A stretch of 52,334 nucleotides of DNA from Bauldia sp. (GCA_020442065.1 JAGRKZ010000207.1:1-52334), one strand, 5' to 3'; positions 7,898 through 17,500 are shown, counted from the stretch's first letter. Translations and numbers: made by a program. Notes: generated by a model from the sequence alone, not told the origin.

Positions 7898-10660
7898 GTG
7901 AGCCGCATCGCCCGCAAGCCCAAGGCCGAACCTGCCGTTCTGCCCGCGCCGTTCGCCGCCTGGTTCGCGGGGCGGGGGTGGACACCGCGGCCGCACCAGC
8001 TGGAGCTGCTCGCGAAGGCCCGGGCGGGGCGCTCGACGCTCCTCATCGCGCCGACCGGTGCGGGCAAGACCCTCGCCGGGTTCCTGCCGACGCTGGCCGC
8101 GCTCCACGAGCGGCCGGCGGTCAATCGGCCGGAGGGGCGCGGCGTCCACACCCTCTATGTCTCGCCGCTCAAGGCGCTTGCCGTCGACATCGCCCGCAAC
8201 CTCGAGACGCCGGTCCGCGAGATGGGACTTCGGGTCGCGATCGAGACCCGCACCGGCGATACCCCCGTCCACAAGCGCCAGCGGCAGAAGCTGAAGCCGC
8301 CGGACATCCTCCTCACCACACCCGAGCAGGTGGCGCTGCTGCTCTCGGCCAAGGACGCGCCCCGTTTCTTCGCCGACCTCGACACGATCATCCTCGACGA
8401 ACTGCACGCGCTGGTGACCAGCAAGCGCGGCGACCTGCTGGCGCTTGGCCTCGCCCGGCTCCGGACGCTCGCGCCGCGGCTGAAGACGATCGGCCTCTCA
8501 GCGACGGTCGCCGAGCCGGACGCGCTGCGGGGCTGGCTGGTCGGGCAGCGCGCCGGGGGCGAGACCTCTCCCCTCCCCCTGAAAAGGGGAGGATGGGAGG
8601 GGGTCGGACCAGCCCGCGATGACGGTGAGGATGAAGGGCGATCCCTTCCCGACCTCCCCGTTTCAAGGGGAGGGACGAAGACCGGACGGGTGGATGTTCC
8701 CCCTCACCCCGCTTCGCCTGCGGCTCAGCGACCCTCTCCCGCAAGGGGAGAGGGTGGCCCAGCGGCACGGCGGGAGGGTCGTGCCGCAGCGCCGCCGATG
8801 GCCGACATCGTGGTGGTGGCAGGCGGGGCGAAGCCGGAGATCACCATCCTCGACTCCGAGGAGCGCATCCCGTGGTCGGGGCACTCGTCGCGCTACGCCA
8901 TCCCCGACATCTACGAGATCGTCAAGCGGCACCGGATGGCGCTGCTCTTCGTCAACGTCCGCTCGCAGGCCGAGCTCCTCTTCCAGGAGCTGTGGCGGGT
9001 GAATGCCGACGGCCTGCCGATCGCCCTCCACCACGGCTCGCTCGACGCCGGGCAGCGGCGGAAGGTCGAGACGGCGATGGCGGCGGGCAAGCTCCGCGCC
9101 GTGGTCTGCACCTCGACGCTCGACCTCGGCATCGACTGGGGCGACGTCGACCTCGTCGTCAATGTCGGCGCGCCGAAGGGCGCCTCGCGGCTCGCCCAGC
9201 GGATCGGCCGCGCCAACCATCGGCTCGACGAGCCCTCGCGGGCGGTGCTGGTGCCGGCCAACCGCTTCGAGGTGATCGAATGCCGGGTGGCGCTCGACGC
9301 CAACTATCTCGGCGCGCAGGACACCCCGCCGATCCAGCCCGGCGGGCTCGACGTCCTCGCCCAGCACGTCCTCGGCATGGCCTGCTCGGCGCCGTTCGAT
9401 GCGGTCGCGCTCTATGACGAAGTGCGGTCGGCCTATCCGTATCGCAACCTGCCATGGGAGACCTTCGAGCGCGTGGTCGACTTCGTCGCCACCGGCGGCT
9501 ACGCGCTCCGGAGCTACGAGCGCTTCGCCAAGATCCGCAAGGGCGCGGACGGATTGTGGCGGATCACCCACCCGCAGGTGGCGCAGCAGTACCGGCTGAA
9601 TGCCGGCACCATCATCGAGGCGCCGCTCCTCAATGTCCGCATCGCGCGGAGCGCGGCGCAGGGTTTCGCCGGCCGCGGCGGGCGCTCGCTCGGCAAGATC
9701 GAGGAGAGCTTCATCGAGGCGCTCGCGCCCGGCGACACCTTCCTCTTTGCCGGGCTGATCCTCCGCTACGAGGGGATGCACGAGAATGAGGTGGTGGCGA
9801 CGCGCACCGCCGACGACACGCCGAAGATCCCGATCTATGCCGGCGGCAAGTTCCCGATCACCTCGTTTCTCGCCGACGGGGTGCGGACCATGCTCGCCGA
9901 TCCCAAGAGCTGGGCGCGACTGCCGCCGCAGGTGTCGGAGTGGCTCCAGATCCAGAAGCGGCGCTCGCTGCTCCCCAAGCGCAACCAGCTTCTCGTCGAG
10001 ACCTTCCCGCGCGGCAACCGCACCTACATGGTCGCCTACCCGTTCGAGGGGCGGCTCGCCCACCAGACGCTCGGCATGCTGCTGACCCGCCGGCTCGAGC
10101 GGGCGCGGCTCCGCCCGGTCGGGTTCGTGGCCTCGGACTATGCGATCGCGATCTGGGCGCTCGGCGACCTCGGCCGCGCCTTCCACCGCGGCGAGCCGAG
10201 CCTTGCCGCGCTCTTCGCCGAGGACATGCTCGGTGACGACCTCGAGGCGTGGATGGCGGAGAGCTACCTGCTCAAGCGCATGTTCCGGAACACCGCGCTG
10301 ATCTCGGGGCTGATCGAGAAGCGCCATCCGGGCCGGGAGAAGTCCGGCCGGCAGGTGACGGTCTCGACCGACCTGATCTACGACGTGCTCCGCCGCCACG
10401 AGCCCGACCACATCCTCCTCCAGGCGACCTGGGCGGACGCGGCGACGGGACTGCTGGAGATTGCCCGCGTCGGCGATATGCTGGCGCGGGTGCGCGGCCG
10501 AATCGTCCACAAGCGCCTCGACCGGATTTCGCCGCTGGCGGTGCCGGCGATGCTGCAGATCGGGCGGGAATCCGTGGCGGGCGAATCGAGCGAGGACGTA
10601 CTCCGCGAGGCCGCGGACGATCTCGTCAGGGAAGCGATGGGTGACGATGCGGATGTGTGA
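7898..10660 (+). CDS. Ligase-associated Lhr-type DExH helicase (with in-frame repeat insert)
   Basis: 920 residues from GTG 7898. The helicase motifs are intact: APTGAGKT (about 51-58), YVSPLKAL, TTPEQVALLL, DELH (167-170), LSATVAEP (SAT at 201-203), HHGSLD, TSTLDLGIDWG and QRIGRANHR (from 434). They are followed by the large Lhr-type C-terminal domains (PPIQPGGLDVLAQHVLGMAC, NAGTIIEAP). It belongs to the ligase-associated DExH family, the partner of the exonuclease at 2807 and of PdeM downstream. Family members are about 80 residues shorter: residues 222-300 are foreign, low-complexity, repeat-derived sequence placed between motif III and MADIVVVAGG, and the reading frame stays open across them. 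Stop to pdeM start is 214 bp. Confidence 0.92.
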   Translation: MSRIARKPKAEPAVLPAPFAAWFAGRGWTPRPHQLELLAKARAGRSTLLIAPTGAGKTLAGFLPTLAALHERPAVNRPEGRGVHTLYVSPLKALAVDIARNLETPVREMGLRVAIETRTGDTPVHKRQRQKLKPPDILLTTPEQVALLLSAKDAPRFFADLDTIILDELHALVTSKRGDLLALGLARLRTLAPRLKTIGLSATVAEPDALRGWLVGQRAGGETSPLPLKRGGWEGVGPARDDGEDEGRSLPDLPVSRGGTKTGRVDVPPHPASPAAQRPSPARGEGGPAARREGRAAAPPMADIVVVAGGAKPEITILDSEERIPWSGHSSRYAIPDIYEIVKRHRMALLFVNVRSQAELLFQELWRVNADGLPIALHHGSLDAGQRRKVETAMAAGKLRAVVCTSTLDLGIDWGDVDLVVNVGAPKGASRLAQRIGRANHRLDEPSRAVLVPANRFEVIECRVALDANYLGAQDTPPIQPGGLDVLAQHVLGMACSAPFDAVALYDEVRSAYPYRNLPWETFERVVDFVATGGYALRSYERFAKIRKGADGLWRITHPQVAQQYRLNAGTIIEAPLLNVRIARSAAQGFAGRGGRSLGKIEESFIEALAPGDTFLFAGLILRYEGMHENEVVATRTADDTPKIPIYAGGKFPITSFLADGVRTMLADPKSWARLPPQVSEWLQIQKRRSLLPKRNQLLVETFPRGNRTYMVAYPFEGRLAHQTLGMLLTRRLERARLRPVGFVASDYAIAIWALGDLGRAFHRGEPSLAALFAEDMLGDDLEAWMAESYLLKRMFRNTALISGLIEKRHPGREKSGRQVTVSTDLIYDVLRRHEPDHILLQATWADAATGLLEIARVGDMLARVRGRIVHKRLDRISPLAVPAMLQIGRESVAGESSEDVLREAADDLVREAMGDDADV
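8561..8797 (+). repeat. Composite palindromic repeat block inside the helicase reading frame
   Basis: About 237 bp (79 codons) holding three inverted repeats. CCTCCCC 8572-8578 pairs with GGGGAGG 8586-8592. CCTCCCC 8653-8659 pairs with 8667-8673. ACCCTCTCCC 8731-8740 pairs with GGGAGAGGGT 8746-8755. The first two share arms with the intergenic family A units near 10.7 and 22.4 kb. The third has the same stem as 4003-4027. The encoded peptide (TSPLPLKRGG, SLPDLPVSRGG, RPSPARGEGG) is Pro/Gly/Arg-rich and probably disordered. The length is a multiple of three with no stop codon, so the gene is kept open. Confidence 0.85.
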
Positions 10661-10688
10661 GACGCGAGCGGTCCGATTGACGCCGCCC

Positions 10689-10846
10689 CCAACCTCCCCC
10701 TTGAGGGGAGGTCGAAATCGCGCAGCGATTTCGGGAGGGGGCTCTGCAGCGTCACCATTGCCACCCCCTCCCGAAGTCTGCTTCCCCCGGATCACGTCCG
10801 GGGTCGCAGACTTCGACCTCCCCTCACGGGGGAGGTTGGCGGCCTC
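10689..10846. repeat. Inverted pair of palindromic repeat units (family A, copies 1 and 2)
   Basis: Copy 1 (about 10689-10743) reads AACCTCCCCC...GAGGGGAGGT, then stem CGAAATCGC 10713-10721 pairing with GCGATTTCG 10725-10733, then GGGAGGGGG. Copy 2 (about 10763-10846) is the reverse orientation, with stem CGAAGTCTGC 10772-10781 pairing with GCAGACTTCG 10806-10815. It encloses an extra hairpin (CCCCGGA 10785-10791 with TCCGGGG 10797-10803). The pair fills most of the gap between the helicase and pdeM, which point the same way, so it is likely transcribed. Confidence 0.88.
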
Positions 10847-10874
10847 CTCGATGTCGGCCTGAGCGGACCCACTC

Positions 10875-11597
10875 ATGGCAGCCCCTTCGATCAAGGCCAG
10901 CGCAAAGGCGGAATTGCCCCCCGCCCTCGTCGGCGTCGCGGGGGTGGTGCTCGAAGCGTTCGCCGACGGCACTCTGTGGTGGGCCGACCGACGGATGCTG
11001 ATCGTCGCCGACCTCCACCTCGAGAAAGGTTCGTCCTACGCCCGGCGCGGCCGGATGCTGCCGCCCTACGACAGCGCCGAGACGCTCCACCGCCTCGCCC
11101 GCGCGGTCGCCCGGCACGACCCGGCGACGGTGGTCTCTCTCGGCGACAGCTTCCACGACGATGGCGGCTCGGCGCGGCTCGGGCCGCAGGACCGCGCCGC
11201 GCTCCGCGCCCTGCAGCAGGGCCGCGACTTCGTCTGGATCGCCGGCAATCACGATCCCGGCCGGCCGCACGGGCTTGACGGCGAGCATATGGAGACGCTC
11301 GAAGCCGGGCCGGTGACGTTCCGTCACGCGCCGACGGCGGGCAACGGGGCGGGCGAGATCGCCGGGCACCTCCACCCGTGCGCACGGGTGATCGGCCGCG
11401 GTCGGTCGGTGCGGCGGAAGTGCTTCGCCGGCGATGGGACGCGGCTGGTGCTCCCCGCCTTCGGCGCCTATGCCGGCGGGCTCAACGTCCTCGACCGGGC
11501 CTTTGCCGGGCTGTTCGCGCCGCCGACGTTCCGCGCATTCGTGCTCGGCGAGGCGCAGGTCTACGCGGTGGGCCGGCGGGCGCTCCGCCGGGACTGA
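10875..11597 (+). CDS. pdeM: Ligase-associated DNA damage response phosphoesterase/endonuclease PdeM
   Basis: 240 residues of the calcineurin-like metallophosphoesterase fold. The metal motifs appear in order: VADLHLEKGSSYARRG (DxH), LGDSFHDDGG (GDxxHD), WIAGNHD (GNHD) and IAGHLHPCA (GHxH). The VADLHLEKGSS wording and the 240-residue length are specific to the PdeM group that accompanies the ligase-associated helicase and exonuclease. ATG 10875 starts just after the repeat pair and near its weak ribosome site. It is presumably in one operon with the helicase. Confidence 0.92.
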   Translation: MAAPSIKASAKAELPPALVGVAGVVLEAFADGTLWWADRRMLIVADLHLEKGSSYARRGRMLPPYDSAETLHRLARAVARHDPATVVSLGDSFHDDGGSARLGPQDRAALRALQQGRDFVWIAGNHDPGRPHGLDGEHMETLEAGPVTFRHAPTAGNGAGEIAGHLHPCARVIGRGRSVRRKCFAGDGTRLVLPAFGAYAGGLNVLDRAFAGLFAPPTFRAFVLGEAQVYAVGRRALRRD

Positions 11598-11643
11598 ACC
11601 ACCCCTCGCGCAGATTCCGTTCCCGGCGGCCCTTGACGAAGCG

Positions 11644-11685
11644 GGGGCCCGGCACCATTTGGCCCCTCACACCGATCCGGGCCCC
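11644..11685 (+). promoter_or_regulatory. Hairpin in the leader of the terC gene
   Basis: GGGGCCCGG (11644-11652) pairs without mismatch with CCGGGCCCC (11677-11685) across a 24-nt loop, 84 bp before the terC start. A TTGACG hexamer at 11633-11638 could be a -35 element. TerC/Alx genes in other bacteria often carry a manganese riboswitch (yybP-ykoY), but I could not match its conserved bulge sequences here. I report only the hairpin. Confidence 0.35.
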
Positions 11686-11769
11686 TCTGGCGGCAAGGGC
11701 GCTTGCCGTGATGTCGGATCTTCACCTGCCCTTTTGCGTCGACGCGCGCATCGGCATCTGGAGGTCACG

Positions 11770-12783
11770 ATGGAGGCTGCCGCCTTCCTGACCGAACCGT
11801 TTCTCGGCCAGCCCGTCTGGGCCTGGCTCGCCTTCGCGACAGTGGTGGTCGCGCTCCTGGTCTTCGATCTCGGCGTCCTCCACCGCAAGGAACGCGAGAT
11901 CCCGGTCGGCGAAAGCCTTCTGCTCTCGGCCGGCTACATCGCCGTCGCGCTGATGTTCGGCGGCCTGGTGTGGTGGCAGCTCGGCGCCCAGTCGGGCATC
12001 GACTATTTCACCGGCTACCTGATCGAGAAGACGTTGTCGCTCGACAACGTCTTCGTCATCTCGCTGATCTTCGCCGCCCTCGCCGTGCCCCGCGCGCTGC
12101 AGCACCGGGTGCTGTTCTACGGCATCCTCGGCGTGGTGGTGATGCGCGCGATCGTGATCGGCTTCGGCGCCTCGCTGGTCGCCGAGTTCGAGTGGATCCT
12201 GTTCCTGTTCGGCGGCTTCCTGATCCTCACCGGCATAAAGATGCTGGTCTCGGCCGGGCACGACGGGGATATGAAGGAGAGCCGGCTGCTCGCCTTCCTC
12301 AAGCGCCGGATGCGGCTGACCGACGGGCTCCGCGGCAGCGCCTTCGTGGTGCGGGAAGCGGACAGCGCCGGCCGGCTCCGGCTCTATGCGACGCCGCTCC
12401 TCCTCGCGCTGGTGATGGTCGAGCTGGTCGACGTCCTCTTCGCGGTCGACAGCGTGCCGGCGATCCTTGCGATCACCACCGACCCCTATGTCGTCTACAC
12501 CTCGAACATCTTCGCGATCCTCGGCCTCCGCGCGCTCTACTTCGCGCTGGCCGCGACCGTCCACCGCTTCCACTATCTCAAATACGCGCTGGCGGTGGTG
12601 CTGGTGTTCATCGGCGCCAAGATCTTCGTCAACCACTTCTACGGCAAGCTCGACCCGGCGATCTCGCTCGGCGTGACGGTGGCGCTGCTCGCCGGCGGCA
12701 TCGCCTATTCGCTGTGGAAGACGCGGAAGGAGCGCGGTCCGGACGCCGGGGCCGCGGCGCTGCCGGCAACGCGGGAGGGATGA
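11770..12783 (+). CDS. TerC/Alx family integral membrane protein
   Basis: 337 residues with about nine hydrophobic segments. It has the TerC hallmark acidic motifs: FDLGVLHRKEREIPVGESL near the start, EKTLSLDNVFVISLIF after the third segment, and ELVDVLFAVDSVPAILAITTD in the second half. Family members such as Alx are linked to manganese export and metal loading of secreted proteins; TerC itself is named for tellurite resistance. The start is ATG 11770 with GGAGGTCACG directly before it. An upstream open extension is not supported. No other tellurite-operon gene is adjacent. Confidence 0.9.
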   Translation: MEAAAFLTEPFLGQPVWAWLAFATVVVALLVFDLGVLHRKEREIPVGESLLLSAGYIAVALMFGGLVWWQLGAQSGIDYFTGYLIEKTLSLDNVFVISLIFAALAVPRALQHRVLFYGILGVVVMRAIVIGFGASLVAEFEWILFLFGGFLILTGIKMLVSAGHDGDMKESRLLAFLKRRMRLTDGLRGSAFVVREADSAGRLRLYATPLLLALVMVELVDVLFAVDSVPAILAITTDPYVVYTSNIFAILGLRALYFALAATVHRFHYLKYALAVVLVFIGAKIFVNHFYGKLDPAISLGVTVALLAGGIAYSLWKTRKERGPDAGAAALPATREG

Positions 12784-13551
12784 TCAGTCCCGCCGGAAGA
12801 CGACGCCCGCGAGCCAGCCGGTGAACAGGGCCAGCAGCACGCAGGCCAGGCCGTAGAGCAGCGCGCGGTTGTGCGAGGCCTCGAACATGAACTGCTCGAA
12901 ACCGACCTTGGTGACGTGGAGCGTCGCCTGCTGGCGGGCGAGGAAAACCTCGCCCGAGAACAGGTAGACCTCGATGGTATAGCGCCCGTCCGGAGCGTTG
13001 GAGGGAATCCACGCCGCGGTGCGGAACACCGAGTCGGAGGTGCCGATGAAGTCGACCCCGTCATCAGACTCCGAGTAGAGCCCGGCCTCGCTGCGAAGAC
13101 GGATGAACGCCTCGCGGAAGTCCGAATCCGTCGCCTGCTCGGCGGCGTCGGAGACCTGAAGCGGAACATTGTCGAAGCCGAGGCCGAGGCGCTGGAGCAG
13201 CGGCCGGGTGGCGATCTCTTCGAGCGGACCGGTCGAATTGAGGGCGTAGTAGGACGGCGCCGCGGTGAAGGTCTCGGAGGCGCGGTTGACCCAGAAGAAG
13301 AGGAGCGGCTCCTTCCGCCGCACGACCACCGTGTCGATCGGGCCCTTCACCAGCACCGCGATTTCGTAGGGCGAATTCCTCGACACCGTCGCGGCATCGC
13401 GCTCGACGACGCCGAACACGGTCAGCGCGTCGCCGGTGAAGCCGGAATCGATCCGGATGTTGTTGGTCGAGAGCGCTATGATCAGCTGCTCGGCCGACGC
13501 CGGCAGGGCCGAGGCGAGGAGCAGCAGCAGGCCCGCGCCGACGCTCCTCAT
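12784..13551 (-). CDS. TIGR02186 family membrane-anchored protein
   Basis: 255 residues. The signal peptide (MRSVGAGLLLLLASALPASA) is followed by EQLIIALSTNNIRIDSGFTGDALTVFG, the conserved opening of the alphaproteobacterial TIGR02186 family. A large periplasmic domain follows, and a single C-terminal membrane helix (ALLYGLACVLLALFTGWLAGVVF) ends in FRRD. The start overlaps the last 4 bp of the upstream TauE/SafE gene (ATGA), so translation is coupled. The constant pairing suggests a periplasmic accessory to the anion exporter. Its biochemical function is not established as far as I know. Confidence 0.88.
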   Translation of the reverse strand: MRSVGAGLLLLLASALPASAEQLIIALSTNNIRIDSGFTGDALTVFGVVERDAATVSRNSPYEIAVLVKGPIDTVVVRRKEPLLFFWVNRASETFTAAPSYYALNSTGPLEEIATRPLLQRLGLGFDNVPLQVSDAAEQATDSDFREAFIRLRSEAGLYSESDDGVDFIGTSDSVFRTAAWIPSNAPDGRYTIEVYLFSGEVFLARQQATLHVTKVGFEQFMFEASHNRALLYGLACVLLALFTGWLAGVVFRRD

Positions 13552-14477
13552 CGCACGACTCCGGCGAGGGTTGTGATCGAATAGGCCTCGTCCGGCGGCG
13601 TCACCAGCCCGAACAGGAAGCGGACGGCGACGGCGAGCACCAGGAGTCCGAGCAGCGCGCGAAGATGGTCGCCGCGCATGTTCTGGCCGACGCGTGCCCC
13701 GAACTGGGCGCCGATCACGCCGCCGACCATCAGGATGATGGCGAGGACGATATCGACGGAGAAATTGGTGACGGCATGAAGGACGGTCGCCACCGACATG
13801 GTGGCGACGATCTGGATCAGCGAGGTGCCGATGACGACATTGGTCGGCACCCGAAGCAGATAGATCAGCGCCGGGACGAGGATGAAGCCGCCACCGATGC
13901 CGAGGAGTGCGCCGAGGAAGCCGATGCCGACGCCGAGCGCCACCACCGGGATGGCGCTGACATAGAGCTTGGAGCGCTTGAAGCGCATCTTCAGCGGCAG
14001 GCGGTGAATCCAGATGTGCTGGCCGGGCTTGCGGAGCGGCGCGGGCTTGCCGCGCCGGGCGTTGAGCATGGCGCGGACCGACTCGGTCAGCATCAGGCCG
14101 CCGATGGCGCCCAGGAAGGTGACGTAGGAGACGCCGATGATCAGATCGAGCTGGCCGAGCGAGCGGAGGCCGTTGAAGACGGCGACGCCGATCAGCGTGC
14201 CGACCGCCCCCGACAGCATCAGCACCGTCGCCAGCTTGAGGTCGATCATCCGCCGGCGCCAGTAGGACAGCGCCCCCGAGGCGGACGAGGCGACGATCTG
14301 GCTCGCCACGGTCGCGACCGACACCACCGGCGGGATGCCGGAGAAGATGAGAAGGGGCGTCAACAGGAAACCGCCGCCCACACCGAACAGCCCGGAGAGG
14401 AACCCGACGGCTCCGCCCATGCCGAAGATGATGAACATGTTCACCGACAGTTCGGCGATGGGGAGGTAGATCAGCAC
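13548..14477 (-). CDS. TauE/SafE family permease (putative sulfite/anion exporter)
   Basis: 309 residues, about eight hydrophobic segments in two halves. Each half holds the family glycine motif: GGAVGFLSGLFGVGGGFLLTP near residue 20 and GIGFLGALLGIGGGFILVPALIYL near 190. A basic cytoplasmic loop (ARRGKPAPLRKPGQH) separates the halves. Members move sulfite, sulfoacetate or other small organic anions. It is the first gene of a two-gene unit with the TIGR02186 protein. The start is ATG 14477; the 110 bp between it and the podJ stop contain no clear terminator. Confidence 0.9.
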   Translation of the reverse strand: MLIYLPIAELSVNMFIIFGMGGAVGFLSGLFGVGGGFLLTPLLIFSGIPPVVSVATVASQIVASSASGALSYWRRRMIDLKLATVLMLSGAVGTLIGVAVFNGLRSLGQLDLIIGVSYVTFLGAIGGLMLTESVRAMLNARRGKPAPLRKPGQHIWIHRLPLKMRFKRSKLYVSAIPVVALGVGIGFLGALLGIGGGFILVPALIYLLRVPTNVVIGTSLIQIVATMSVATVLHAVTNFSVDIVLAIILMVGGVIGAQFGARVGQNMRGDHLRALLGLLVLAVAVRFLFGLVTPPDEAYSITTLAGVVR

Positions 14478-14587
14478 GTCGTGGCGCCGTCAGATCCGGT
14501 TGGCGAACGTGGGGGACCAGCGTTCGATAAAGCGCGGCATTGCTTTCACTGTCAACGCGATACGACGGTCGGATGACGGCCGCCGAC

Positions 14588-17500
14588 TCAGCCGGCGCGC
14601 TGGGCGAGTGCAGCCACCAGCGAGCGGTCGATCAGGCCGGTATCGACAAGGCCGACGCTTGCCTGGAAGGCGCGCACGGCCTGACGGGTCTTCGGTCCCT
14701 CGACGCCGTCGGCGGGACCAGGATCGTAGCCCTTCGAGGCGAGCAGGGTCTGGATCTTCTGGACCAGCGCCTTCTGGTCCTGCGCGGTCAGCCCGGCCGG
14801 ATGATCGCCCCAGCCGCCCGGAGGGCCGACGACCTCGTTGGCGGCAGCCGCCGGAGCCTGCGGCCGCCATGTCTGAACCTTGGCGCGCGCGAGCGCGAGC
14901 TGGTTCTGGTCGAGCATGGCAGCGACCTCGTCGCGACGGGCCGAGGCATCCTTGTCGCCGCCCGCCGCGGCAATCGCGAACCACTTGTAGGACTCGGCGA
15001 CATCGACCGCCGTGCCGAGGCCGCGGCCGTAGATCACGCCGAGATTGTACTGGCTGTCCTTGACGCCGAAGTCCGCGGCGGCCTGGAACCAGCGCAGCGC
15101 GCCGGCCGGGTCCGGCGACCCGGCAGCGCCGTTGCTGATCAGCACCGCGAGATTGTGCATCGCGCCGGCATTGCCCTGCTCGGCGGCCCGCCGATAGAGG
15201 TCGACGGCTTTCGCCGTGTCCCTGGCGACGCCCTGGCCGCGCTCATAGAGACTGCCGAGGCGGTATTGCGCCGGCGCCAGCCCTGCGTCGGCGGCACGGC
15301 CATACCACGCGGCGGCCCGGGAGAGGTCGCGGATGGTGCCGCGGCCCTCGGCATAGCGGGAGGCGATCTCGTAAGCAGCCGCTGCGTCGCCGGCCGCCGC
15401 GGCGAGGCGGAGCTTCTCGGGGCCGACGCTGGGATCGTCGGCGGCCGGCGTGCTGCCGGTGACGACCGGATCGGGCGTGGCGAGATCCATCGCGCTCCGC
15501 GCATCCGTCGCGGGCGGCACGAGCCGCACGTCGCCGGCCTCGGGCATGGCGAAGGGCGGAACGCTGCCACCGGACGCCACGCGCTGCGGCGGCGCGAGCG
15601 ACCCCGCCGGGCGATGGATGATGATGGCGCCGGGCTGATCCTCGGCGGGCGCAGGCGCGACCTCCGCCACGTCGACCGGCCGGCTGCCGATCTGGAGCGC
15701 GCCAAGGGCGATGACGATCGCGGCGGCGGCAAGCACCAGCGTCTTCCGCCGGGCGCGGATGGCCTGGCCGATGCGCGCGAAGGGACTGTGCTCGGCGTCC
15801 GCCCCGACGAGGCGATCGCCGATCCCGACACCCGTGCCGGCGTCGGCTTCGGCCACGGCGGTCTGGGCGGCGCGGCGGGCAGCGGCGATGAAGTCGGCGC
15901 GGCGGCCGTGGATCGCGCGCTCGGCAGCCGGCGCGGCGCCGGCAAGCTCGCGGATGGCGGCAAGGTCCGGCCGCGTCCGCGGCGCAGCGCGCGGGATGGC
16001 CGGCTCCGGTGCGTATGCCGGCTCTGCCGGCGGCGAAGCGGCCGGCACGTCCGGCGTCTCCGGGGTCATGGCCGCCTCGGACGCTTCGGCCGCCTCGGTG
16101 AGCTGGCTGATGCGCGCTGCGACGGCAGCGAGGGTCTCGCGCATCGACGCATCGCTGTCCTCTTCCGGCCGCTCGGCCGCGCCGATCAACCGGCGAATCT
16201 CGTCGAGATCGTCCCGGAGCGCCGCCACCAGCTCGCGATCGGCGCCGGTCGCGCCGAGCTCACGCACGGCGTTCCGCGCGGCGGCGCGGGCCGCCTCGAT
16301 CGAATCGCGACGGCCCTCGATGAGGCTTGCCTGGAGCCGGACGAGGTTCTCCTCGACATCCTCCAGCGCCCTCGCCCGGGGGGTGGTGCGGGCGAGCTCC
16401 TCGGCGAGCGACTCCACCCGCGACTCGAGCGCGGCGAGCTGGTCGCCGTCGCCCTCGCTGCGGACGCTCGCCGTGACCTCCTCGGCGAGCCCCCGGATGC
16501 GGCTCTCGAGCGTCTCCATGCTGGCGGCGTCGCGGACGGCGATCTCGGAGCGTACCGAACCGATCTCGGCGCGGAGGGCGTCCAGCGCGGTCGCCCCCGC
16601 CGGATCATTCACCGCCGCGTCGATCCGCGCCACCAGACCGTCGATGCGCGCCTCGAGGTTGCGGATGAGCGGCGTCGGGTCGGCGCGGGCGATATCCTCG
16701 AGCCGGGCCTCGACGCGGCGGAGGCTCTCGCCGCTTTCGCGGCCGTGGCGTTCGAGACCGTCGACCTTGCCGCGGAGCTCGGCAAGACCCGAGGCCAGAG
16801 CGGCAACCTGGGCAGTGTCGGCACCGCTCCGTCGTGCCGCCAACGCATCGAGGGCCTTGCCGATGTCGCCGAGCGCGGCGGCGACCGTCGCAGCCGAGGC
16901 GCGCCCGGTCTCGGCGATCCGATCGATGCGGCCGGCGATACCGGCCCGTTCGTCGCGGCTCTGCTCAACGAGCGCACCGATGCGGTCGGACAGCACGACG
17001 ACCTCGGCCCTCAGCGCACCGATCGCGGCGGGCGAGGCATCCGCCGCCACCGCGATGTGGCGGTCGGAGAGCGTGCTCTGGCGGCGGGCGATATCGGCGA
17101 TGGCGGCGGCAAGCGGGTCCGGCTCGGGTGGCGGCCTGCGGGGTGGCGGCTCCGGCGACGCGGCCTCGGCGAGGCGGTCGCCGATCTCGGCAAGGCGCGC
17201 CCTGATCCGGCGCACCCGGGCATCCTCGTCGCGGCTGAGGGGCGTCGACGGTGGTGCGCCCCGCGGCGGCGGCGCGCGGTCGAGGCGGGACACGCGCGCC
17301 TCAAGATCGCGGATCACCTGATCGAAGTCCATGTCCCGGGACGGCGGCGGGGCGTGCCGGCGCGGCGGCTCCGGCACATGGGCGAGAAGGGCCGCCATCC
17401 GATCTCGGATGTCGTCATAGCCGACGGAGCTGCGCGGTGGCTCGGCGACGGGCTTATCGCGACCGCGGCGGGCAACGGCGGCGACCTGAGCCTCAAGGCT

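Noticed and set aside
8663-10972. A 769-codon minus-strand frame opposite the helicase
   Set aside because: It is antisense to a gene with all helicase motifs and runs through the repeat units; no domain seen.
11598-11769. yybP-ykoY manganese riboswitch before terC
   Set aside because: The conserved internal-loop sequences could not be found; only a simple hairpin is supported.
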